NCBI GenBank assembly: GCA_041485125.1
Contig: JBGPIT010000215.1
Location: forward strand, 1-8,722
Length of the DNA stretch: 8,722 nucleotides
From: JBGPIT01 sp041485125
Lineage (GTDB): Bacteria; Desulfobacterota; Binatia; UTPRO1
Direction: 5' to 3'
Shown one piece after another: positions 1-7,000 of this stretch (the first letter of the stretch is position 1; every line of letters begins with the position of its first letter). A model generated the notes under the pieces. It saw only the letters and a list, made by a program, of their open reading frames with translations, did no database searches and was not told the DNA's origin. A program made the translations under genes and the position numbers.

Positions 1-444
1 AGTCGAGCCCTTGCCGGATGTCGATCATCGTCATCGAGTCGTGCTCGATCCCTGCGGGTGCACCACAATGGCGCAGCATGCGCGCTGACGTGTTGCGTCG
101 ACCGCTTTGGCTGTCGACTTTTGAAATCGTCGATTTTCGTTGACGCGCGTTCGTATTGATGTCGATATCGGCGCGCGTCCCCGAGCTCGATCGGTCGTGG
201 TCTCGAGGTCGGCGCGATCCATCTCACTCCGACAGCTCACAGGTTGCACGTTTCGGCATCACGGACCGTCCGGAGGGGGCGGAACAAAAGGGAGCTTACT
301 CACGCAACGACGAGTGGAATCGGCGCCCGAGGCTACCCGTGCCGTCCTGGTCAGCCTCTACATGCCGCGCGGCCCTCCCGCCCGAGCTCTTGTAGTTTAG
401 TGGGAGCGAGCCGCATCGCATCTCATAAAAACCGTAGTGCATAC
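1..444. other. Long non-coding upstream region, no gene recognised
   Basis: About 440 bases with no open frame that reads like a protein; the short frames present are arginine- or serine-rich and start without a Shine-Dalgarno. Bases 120-165 are more AT-rich than the surroundings. They contain a small dyad (AAATCG at 124-129, T, CGATTT at 131-136) and a TTGACG at 140-145. The latter could be a -35 element, but the best partner 17 bases on (CGATAT, 163-168) is poor. No tRNA or riboswitch consensus was recognised in 240-360. The right end leads directly into the ribosome binding site of the first gene, so this is probably its 5' regulatory region. It could also hold the end of an unseen upstream gene in its first ~90 bases. 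Confidence 0.5.
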
Positions 445-451
445 AAGGAGG
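445..451 (+). promoter_or_regulatory. Shine-Dalgarno that fixes the start of the first gene
   Basis: AAGGAGG is a near-perfect anti-16S match, six bases before the ATG at 458. The frame is also open from a GTG at 437, but that codon lies upstream of this site. Starting at 458 gives a clean signal peptide, so 458 is the start. Confidence 0.9.
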
Positions 452-457
452 ATAACC

Positions 458-2656
458 ATGTCACGTACGAGACACGATATTCTGATACGCGCGACGATTT
501 CGTTGATGACGCTGGTCGCGGTTTGCCTGCTGGCGGGCCCCGTCGCTGCCGGCTCCTGCCCGAGCGGTTGCAGCACGGCGAGCAAGACCTGCGAGATTTC
601 GGCGAAGATCTACGCCCAAGGCTGTAACTTCATCTGCCGCGATACGTTCGACGCGTCCGATCACCTCGAAGCGGCGAAAGAAGCGTATGCACTGTGCAAA
701 TCGACCTGCAAGATCGATCAGTTCACGGACCAGGATGCTTGCCGAGCGACCATCAGCAGCTGCGAATCGCAGTGCGGGTCGGCGTCGGACCCCGATTGTG
801 CCGACGAGTGCGGCACGACCTACGCGGCCTGCGCCCAACTCGTGAAGAACGCAATGACTTCGTGCCGCAACGGTTGTGCCGGCGACGGCGTGTGCGTCGA
901 GGCATGCGCGACGCAGGGCACCAGCGACCTCGCCGTGTGCAAGACCAGTCCTACCAATGGCTTCGACCACTGCCTGAGCTTGGGGTCGGCGTGCGCGGCG
1001 GCGTCGATATGCGGCAACGGGATCATCGAGCCTGGCGAGGAGTGTGACGGCACCCCCACCTGCTCGCCGACCTGCATCCAGCTCGATCACGACGGCGACG
1101 GCATCCTCGACGACGGCGACGCCAGCGGCGTCGACGGCGACCTGCCGTGCACCGGCGGCGCCACGACCGGATGCGACGACAATTGTCCGGACGATCCCAA
1201 TTCCGACCAGGCGGACGCCGACGGCGACCTGATCGGCGACGTGTGTGACTACGATTGCACCGGCGGCTCCGGGGCGCAGGTCGACGGTGGCGTGTATGCC
1301 AACAGCGTGGCGCCGGTGAACGCCCTCCCCGGCGCGTTGGTGTCGGCATGCAAGACCGACGACTCGTGCTGCTCGGACACCGTCGCCGACGGCAACGGCC
1401 TGTACCAATTCCTCAATTTGAATCCCGGTACGTATCGGCTCACCGCGTATTCACCCGGTCCGGAGCTGCCGAACGCGATCACGCTCGGGGTCGGGGCCGG
1501 ACCGTACGCGGCTCAGGACATCGTCGTCAGCGGTCCGGTCGCGCCCGCGGCCAATACGACGATCACCGGCGGCGTGACCGGCTCTGGGTTTCCGTCCATC
1601 AACCCCAGCGTGGACCAGACGCTGACGACGCAGGCATGCCCCAACGGCACGGGGACGTACACGATCACGCAACTCGGCGTTGTCGTCGCGGGGCCGCTAC
1701 CGCTGCCGGAAGATCCGATCGGCAGCGGGAACTACAGCGTCATCATTCCGGCGAACACCTTTGTCCACGGAGCCCCGAACATCGTCTCGATCGAAATCAT
1801 TTGTCCGAACCCTGATCCCCCCTATGTGGAGGACTTCACCGTCTATATCGATCCGAGCGGCTTCACCCGGTTCCTCAACGGCAGTGCCGCCGTCGGGGCG
1901 ACGGTGACGCTATCGCGGGCCGACACGCCGGCGGGCCCGTTCACGATCGTCCCCGACGGCAGCGCGATCATGTCACCGCAGAACCGCACCAACCCCGATG
2001 CCTCGGACGCGACCGGTCACTTCGGCTGGGACGTCATCGCGGGCTTCTACAAAGTGCACGCGCAATTCGCTGGGTGCGTCGCCGACAGTGCGGTGTTGAA
2101 GATCCCACCGCCCGTCACCGACCTCGATCTGGTCTTCCAATGCCCGTGCATTGCCGGTCCGATGCCCGGGTGCCGCACCGCGGAGAAGAACACGCTGGTT
2201 CTGAAAAATAACGCGAACGACGCCGGCGACTCCTTCGTGTGGAAGTGGACGAAGGGACAGTCGACGACGCAGGGCGAGTTCGGCTTACCGATCACCTCGA
2301 CCAACTATGCCGTGTGCGTCTATCCGAGCTCCTCGACCCCGCTGACCGCCCTCACCGTGCCGGCGGGCGCGGCGCACTGGTCGCAGTCCGGAACGAGCAA
2401 GTACAAATACAGCGACTCCGCAGCCCTGAGCACGGGAGTCAAAACCGTCATCGTATCGTGGAGTGACGAGGACAAGACCAAGATCATCGTGAAGGGCAAG
2501 GGCGGCAATCTCCCCGACCCGACGCTCGGCGGCCTGCCCGCGCCGATGGTCGTCCAGCTCCAGCAGAGCGACAGCAGCATCTGCTTCGAGTCGACCTTCA
2601 ATGCGGGTGACGTCAGCACGAACACCCCGGCGCAGTACAAAGCCGTAGCGCCTTAG
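458..2656 (+). CDS. Exported Cys-rich multidomain protein with TSP3-like and CarboxypepD_reg-like domains
   Basis: A 732-residue exported protein; function not known. Seen in the sequence: a Sec signal peptide at residues 1-31 (Arg-containing n-region, hydrophobic 12-27, likely cut after VAA). Residues 34-179 hold 20 cysteines in mirrored CX3C patterns. A CGNGIIEPGEECD motif at 185-197 followed by C202 and C206 resembles the myxococcal disulfide repeat (TIGR02232 type). Asp-rich thrombospondin type-3-like calcium loops lie at about 210-264. A carboxypeptidase-regulatory-like beta domain (PGALVSA, YQFLNLNPGTYRLTAYSPG) lies at about 274-358. A linker beta domain spans about 365-465, and a second regulatory-like domain about 466-560 contains MSPQNRTNPDASDATGHFGWDV. 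A C-terminal module at about 562-732 has VWKWTKGQ, a YALC-like segment (NYAVCVY), KIIVKGKGGNL and a final SDSSICFESTF. From memory, this last module recurs at the ends of secreted proteins of Binatota-like bacteria. No catalytic residues are apparent. It is most likely a secreted or cell-surface structural or binding protein. C23 lies in the signal peptide but lacks a lipobox, so it is probably not a lipoprotein. Confidence 0.9.
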   Translation: MSRTRHDILIRATISLMTLVAVCLLAGPVAAGSCPSGCSTASKTCEISAKIYAQGCNFICRDTFDASDHLEAAKEAYALCKSTCKIDQFTDQDACRATISSCESQCGSASDPDCADECGTTYAACAQLVKNAMTSCRNGCAGDGVCVEACATQGTSDLAVCKTSPTNGFDHCLSLGSACAAASICGNGIIEPGEECDGTPTCSPTCIQLDHDGDGILDDGDASGVDGDLPCTGGATTGCDDNCPDDPNSDQADADGDLIGDVCDYDCTGGSGAQVDGGVYANSVAPVNALPGALVSACKTDDSCCSDTVADGNGLYQFLNLNPGTYRLTAYSPGPELPNAITLGVGAGPYAAQDIVVSGPVAPAANTTITGGVTGSGFPSINPSVDQTLTTQACPNGTGTYTITQLGVVVAGPLPLPEDPIGSGNYSVIIPANTFVHGAPNIVSIEIICPNPDPPYVEDFTVYIDPSGFTRFLNGSAAVGATVTLSRADTPAGPFTIVPDGSAIMSPQNRTNPDASDATGHFGWDVIAGFYKVHAQFAGCVADSAVLKIPPPVTDLDLVFQCPCIAGPMPGCRTAEKNTLVLKNNANDAGDSFVWKWTKGQSTTQGEFGLPITSTNYAVCVYPSSSTPLTALTVPAGAAHWSQSGTSKYKYSDSAALSTGVKTVIVSWSDEDKTKIIVKGKGGNLPDPTLGGLPAPMVVQLQQSDSSICFESTFNAGDVSTNTPAQYKAVAP
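557..994 (+). repeat. Coding repeat: mirrored cysteine-spaced units (two helical hairpins predicted)
   Basis: Residues 34-179 of the first gene. Unit 1 (34-60) has spacing C-x3-C-x6-C-x10-C-x3-C. Unit 2 (80-106) has the exact mirror, C-x3-C-x10-C-x6-C-x3-C. Unit 3 (114-140) repeats unit 1 exactly. Unit 4 (146-179) begins as the mirror (C-x3-C-x10-C) but then diverges (x10-C-x6-C). The arrangement is therefore two tandem copies of a forward-plus-mirror pair. The residues between the cysteines are not conserved beyond helix-favouring composition. The spacings are read directly; the fold is inference. Confidence 0.8.
1085..1249 (+). other. Thrombospondin type-3-like calcium-binding repeat segment
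   Basis: Residues 210-264 of the first gene. DHDGDGILDDGD and the later DNCPDDPNSDQADADGDLIGDVCD follow the TSP3 consensus (D-x-D-x-D-G and D-N-C-P...N-x-D-Q-x-D-x-D-G-D-x-x-G-D-x-C-D). This predicts several bound Ca2+ ions in the extracytoplasmic space. At DNA level the segment is built of repeated GACGGCGAC units, a likely site of slippage or recombination. Confidence 0.8.
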
Positions 2657-2673
2657 CGGGTCGCGATCCAATG

Positions 2674-2719
2674 GGCCCGAGCGGTGGCGGGGTGCAGATC
2701 CCGCCATCGCTCGCCGGCC
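2674..2719 (+). terminator. Strong hairpin after the first gene, without a T-tract
   Basis: Arms at 2678-2691 and 2700-2713 pair over 14 positions (one G-U) around an 8-base loop. GGCC at 2674-2677 can add four pairs with 2716-2719 across a 2-base bulge. It begins 18 bases after the stop codon. No run of T follows directly; a T5 run comes only at 2768-2772. It may be a Rho-independent-like terminator, an mRNA-stabilising 3' structure, or both. Confidence 0.45.
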
Positions 2720-2774
2720 TCCGGTCACTCGGCAGAAAATGCGAGCCGGGCCGCGAGTGCACCGCTGTTTTTCC

Positions 2775-2802
2775 TTGCCGGCGATGTGCGTCCAGGTGTA
2801 GT
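2775..2802 (+). promoter_or_regulatory. Possible sigma-70-type promoter for the second gene
   Basis: TTGCCG (2775-2780) and TGTAGT (2797-2802) each match four of six consensus positions with 16 bases between them. They are preceded by a T-rich stretch. This would give a leader of about 60 bases before the ATG at 2871. Such matches are frequent by chance, and the host's promoter consensus is unknown. Confidence 0.22.
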
Positions 2803-2870
2803 TTCGCACCTCTTTGCCGGTACTCGGGCTCGCAACCTCTCCCCGAACGGGAGAGCTGACGGGGGACACC

Positions 2871-3923
2871 ATGAGACCGATCTCCAACATCGTCGGCGCC
2901 GCACTCACTGCAATCGTGATGACGATCGCGCTCGCGGCTCCGGCATCCGCCACGATCTGTATCGTTCCGGACAACGGCGGCACCGCTACCCTGCCACCGC
3001 AGTGCACGAACGGGTACCTGAGCCCGAGCGACGTGCACATGATCATCAACGGGCTCCCGCCCGGGGACACGATCGAGGTCGGCGCGGAGCACTCGGATTT
3101 CATCTGCGATCCGACGAACCCGCTGTGCTCCTTTCCGCTGATGCCGGGAGCGGGTTGTAGCCAGTCGGGTGGCAGCTTGGGCGGCGAGCAGGAGTGCACC
3201 AAATCTAATCTGCGGATGGCCATGCACGGCACAAATGGGCTCAGCGGCTACAACCGCACGATCCAGCTCCCGGTCAACTTCGAGACCGAGATTGCTCCGC
3301 GGACGCCGGGGCAGGTGGTGCAGAGCTTCGACACCGACATGTTCCGGCTCCAGGGGCAGCTCCCCCCGGGCGATCCCGACTTCGATCTGCTGCGGATCAC
3401 GGCGGGTAACGATTTCGGGATGCCGAGCCCCGGCCACACGACGCTCACGCGGGCGCCGGGCGGGAACTGGGCCGTCGACAGCTTTTTCGACATCGAGTAC
3501 CGCATCGATTTCATCGGCGCGCCGGGCGGACCGTTTGCCGGGATGTCGGGCAGCACCACGGGGACGATCCGCATGCAAGCGGGGCAGGCGGCGGTCTACG
3601 ATCACCTCGAGTGCTTCAAGCCGAAGGACACCGTCAAGCTGAAGGCCGTCGCCGATCTGGTCGCGCCCGGCCTCTACGCTGCCAGCGGCTGCAAGCTCGG
3701 CCCAGCGACGAACTACTGCACGCCGGCGATCAAGATCGTCACCGTGAGCAACGTCCCGGTGATTCCGCTGCCTGGCCAGAACCTGACGACCGACTACATT
3801 TGCTACAAGATGAAATGCCCGAAGGTCGCGCTGATCCAGGGAGTCGTGGACCAGTTCGGGCCGCGTACGCTCGTGAAGCTCAAGCAGCAGCAGCTGTGCG
3901 TGCCGGCGCAGAAGACTCCGTGA
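2871..3923 (+). CDS. Exported protein of unknown function with duplicated Cys C-terminal module
   Basis: A 350-residue exported protein. The ATG at 2871 is chosen over an earlier in-frame start at 2814 because it follows GGGGGA at 2861-2866. It also begins a compact signal peptide (residues 1-27, hydrophobic 8-23, cut after ASA). The mature N-terminal domain, about 28-240, has LSPSDVHMIINGLPPGDTIE (50-69), a Cys-rich stretch (C79, C86, C96, C109), QSFDTDMFRLQGQL (151-164) and VDSFFDIEYRIDF (202-214). From memory, similar beta-rich secreted proteins occur in Planctomycetes and deltaproteobacteria-like genomes without assigned function. The C-terminal module (244-348) is two half-repeats, each opening D-x-x-(x)-C-[FY]-K-x-K and closing C-x-P-A-x-K; it resembles the DUF7450-type module as I recall it. 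A terminator follows the stop codon. I see no enzymatic motif. Likely role: cell-surface or periplasmic structural or binding protein. Confidence 0.87.
   Translation: MRPISNIVGAALTAIVMTIALAAPASATICIVPDNGGTATLPPQCTNGYLSPSDVHMIINGLPPGDTIEVGAEHSDFICDPTNPLCSFPLMPGAGCSQSGGSLGGEQECTKSNLRMAMHGTNGLSGYNRTIQLPVNFETEIAPRTPGQVVQSFDTDMFRLQGQLPPGDPDFDLLRITAGNDFGMPSPGHTTLTRAPGGNWAVDSFFDIEYRIDFIGAPGGPFAGMSGSTTGTIRMQAGQAAVYDHLECFKPKDTVKLKAVADLVAPGLYAASGCKLGPATNYCTPAIKIVTVSNVPVIPLPGQNLTTDYICYKMKCPKVALIQGVVDQFGPRTLVKLKQQQLCVPAQKTP
3600..3914 (+). repeat. Coding repeat: two-part Cys module at the C terminus of the second gene
   Basis: Residues 244-288 open with DHLECFKPK and close with CTPAIK. Residues 308-348 open with DYICYKMK and close with CVPAQK. 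The two halves are similar in length and ends but differ in the middle; the second contains VVDQFG, typical of this module as I remember it. This implies an old internal duplication with one Cys pair at the ends of each half and extra cysteines (C274, C316). Confidence 0.65.
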
Positions 3924-3973
3924 GCGGGATGCCATCCGTCTCCCGTTGCTGCTCGGCTTGAGCGCAGCGGATC

Positions 3974-4020
3974 CTCGAAAGGTCGGGCCGGGGCGCACCC
4001 CCGGCCCGACTTGTTTCGAG
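3974..4020 (+). terminator. Rho-independent terminator after the second gene
   Basis: A perfect 12-bp GC-rich stem (3982-3993 with 3999-4010) closes a 5-base loop, followed by TTGTTT at 4011-4016. An outer stem, CTCGAAA (3974-3980) with TTTCGAG (4014-4020), extends it, so the structure could also work in the opposite direction. It lies 50 bases after the stop at 3921-3923 and overlaps the first codons assigned to the transporter gene. Confidence 0.88.
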
Positions 4021-7000
4021 AGGACAACGTCGTAGTCGACGACACCCGGCGCAGCCCCGTCCGCACGCTGATCCGTCACGTCGTCGGTCACCCGCGACTG
4101 TGGCTCTGGATGGTGGGGCTCGCGACCGTCGGCGTCGCGGCGGGGCTCGTTCGACTCGAGCTCCGTACCGGCGGGAGCACGCTTCATCCGCCCGGTGCGC
4201 GTGTCGTCGTCGATTCCGAGGCCGACGCGCTTCGGTTCCAAGACCCTCGCCAAATCATCCTGCTGGTGAGCTCGCGACCCGGAGGCGCGCCGGTCGCCTC
4301 CGCGGACGGGTTCCGATTTTTGAAGAGATTGCTGCGCGAGCTGCGGGCGCTTCCCGCCGCGAACGCGGCCGGCATCCTGTCGCTGCCGGGGCTTTCCAGG
4401 TCGGTCGACAGCAGCGCCGGCATCGTGCTCGGGACGTTCCTGGACGACGTCCCCGACGATGGACCCGCGTTCGACAGCCTGCTGTCGGAGGTGCGAGGCA
4501 AGCGCTTGGCGGACGGGCTGCTGCTCTCCCGCGACGGCCGCTACGCCGCCTTCTACGTACCGCTCGTCGCCGACCGGCCGGTTGCGGCGCTGATCGACGA
4601 GCTCGAGACGTGGCGCGACGAGCACCAGCGGGAGCCGTTCGAGCTCGAGCTCACCGGACCCGAGGTCGCCGAGGCGACGCTCGGACGCATGGTGCTACGC
4701 GACCTGGCCGTCTTCGTGCCGGTCATGGTCGTCGTGATCGCGACGCTCCTATGGCTCGCCGTCGGCAATATCGGCGGCGTCGTGATGCCGCTCGGCGAGG
4801 CGCTGCTCGTCATGCTCTGGATGCTCGGCCTCATGGGATGGACGGGCTGTCCGGTCACGCTGGTGACGACGATCCTCCCAGTGGTTCTCATGGCCATGGC
4901 GATCGCCGACGAGGTGCATCTGCTCGAGCGTATCCAGGCACTCGCGCCCGCGGGCACCGAGCCGCTTCACGAGACCGTGGTGACGGCGATGGTCGAGCTC
5001 GCCCGTCCGATCGCCGCAACCTCCATCACGACCGCGCTCGGCTTTCTTTCTTTTCTGAGCGCGACCATGAGCCCGCTCCGCCAGTTCGGCCTGTTTGCCG
5101 CCTTCGGCATCATGTTCGCGATGGTGCTCAGCTTCGTGTGGGTGCCGGCGCTCATCGTCGCGCTTCCGCGCCGCTGGTTCGTTGCTCGCGCCCGCCGGCG
5201 CGGTCCGCATCACGAGCTCGCCTTCGCGCGCTGGGCCGCGCGCCATCCAGGTCTCGCGCTCGCCACGGGGATCGCGCTGGTCGTGCTCGCCGTTCCGGGG
5301 ATCATGCGCCTGCGCGTCCAGGATTCGTGGATCGACAACTTCGCGCCCGACGCGCCCCTCGTCCGCACCGAGCGCGACTATAACGACGCGTTCTGGGGAT
5401 CGTATCGTTTCGACGTCGTCCTCGACGCCGCGCCGGAGTTCTTCTACACGCCGGATGGGGCCGCGTTCATCGAAGACTTCGAACGTCTGGCCGCGACAGC
5501 GCCGCACGTGAGCGGTGTGCTCACGTACCTCGACCCGCTCGAGGAGGTCGCGGGTGCGCTCGGGGCGAGCGGGCCGCTCTCGAAGCGTTCCTGGGTCGAG
5601 CTCGCCGACGCGACCACCCTCGTCGAGATGTCGGAGGACCGGCTGCAGCTCCGCGCGCTGCTCACCGAGGGCGGCGAGGCGGCACGCGTGCGTCTCTTCG
5701 TACGCAACGCCGACTACCAGCGCACGGTCGAGCTCGAGGACTACCTCGATCGCGTCGTGCCGCCCCTGGCCGCGCGATATGCGGCGGCATACCACTACAG
5801 CGGCGACCTGCCGGTGGCGCTGGCCGTCGTCGACTCGATCGTCGTGAATCAGCTGCGCTCGGTCGGCTGGGCGTTTCTGACGAACGCGCTCGCCCTCGTG
5901 CTGTTCTTCGCGCGCGGACGTGACGCGTTCATCTGCATGGTCCCGATCTGCGCCGCCGACGCCCTTTTGTTCGGCGGTATGGGCTACGCGGGCATGCCGC
6001 TCGGCATCGCCACGACGATGTTCGCGAGCCTCACCGCTGGGGTCGGCGTCGACTTCGCGATCCACCTGGTCGAGCGCTATCGCCGCGAGCGCCAGTCCGG
6101 AAGTGAGCACACCACGGCGCTCGTCGACACCATCGAGAAGAGCGGGAGGGCGCTCGGCTGGAATGCCGTGGCGCTCGCCGCCGGGTTTCTCGTGCTCAAC
6201 CTTTCGAGCCTCAAGCCGAATCACAGCTTGGGCATTCTCCTGGCCTCGGCGATGATCGCCTGTTATGCGGCAACGTTCGTCATGTTGCCGAAGCTGCTTC
6301 GCCTGCTGCGACCCGCCGTGATGCTGTTGCTTCTCGCCGCGTGCGCGTTGGCGCCCGCCGGCGCCGGCGCCGCGACGGCATCGCCGTGCCGGAGCGTCGA
6401 GCCTGACCCAGCGGCCGCCGAGCTCATGGTGAAGCTCGAGAAGGCGTTTCGCGGCGACGCACGCATCGTGCGCATGCACATCCGCACCCGCTACCGCGAG
6501 CAGCACCCGCTCCACGACTACGCCGAGAAGAATCCCATCGAGAAGACGCTGTGGGGCGTCTCCAATGGAAACCCCGACGAGACCTGGCTGCTCTACGTCT
6601 TCTCCGAGCCTGGCAGGCTCGCCGGCACGACGCTGCTGCTGCAGGACTTCGCCGACCCTCGCAAGGCCGACGGTACGTGGCTCTACCTGCGCTCGCTCGA
6701 CACGTTCCGCAAGATCGAGACCGGCGGCCAGCGCGTCATGGTGCCCGGCACGGCGCTTACCTACGATGACGCACGCGGCTTCATCCCGGCGGAGAAGTAC
6801 GTTTTTGCGTTCATGCCTGCGGAGAAACGCCAGGCGGAGAATGACGAAGCGCTCGTCTTGGCCTGCCCGCGGGACGACCAAATCCGAGAAGCCGTCGGCT
6901 ACGACTCGCTCCGCGTCGTGATCGACAAGACGAAGTCGGTGGTCCGCCACATCGCGTACGACGATCTCGGCGGCAAGCCCCTCAAGAGCTACACGCTCGT

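Noticed and set aside
240..360. Possible riboswitch in the leader of gene 1
   Set aside because: I compared it with the c-di-GMP, glycine and other common consensus motifs I remember. There is no match and only 4-5 bp stems.
244..627. 127-codon plus-strand frame starting upstream of gene 1
   Set aside because: It overlaps gene 1's start in another frame, has no ribosome binding site, and is low-complexity Arg/Ser-rich.
461..1408. 315-codon minus-strand frame opposite gene 1
   Set aside because: Opposite the signal peptide, Cys repeats and TSP3 loops, which are clearly coding on the plus strand.
2613..4625. 670-codon open frame on the minus strand
   Set aside because: It crosses both genes 2 and 3 antisense, is rich in Arg, Asp, His and Ala, has no domain-like motifs, and runs through the terminator at 3974-4020. 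It is a shadow of high-GC codon bias.
4100..5383. 427-codon plus-strand frame overlapping the transporter
   Set aside because: Almost entirely Arg, Ala and Gly; out of frame with the recognised permease.
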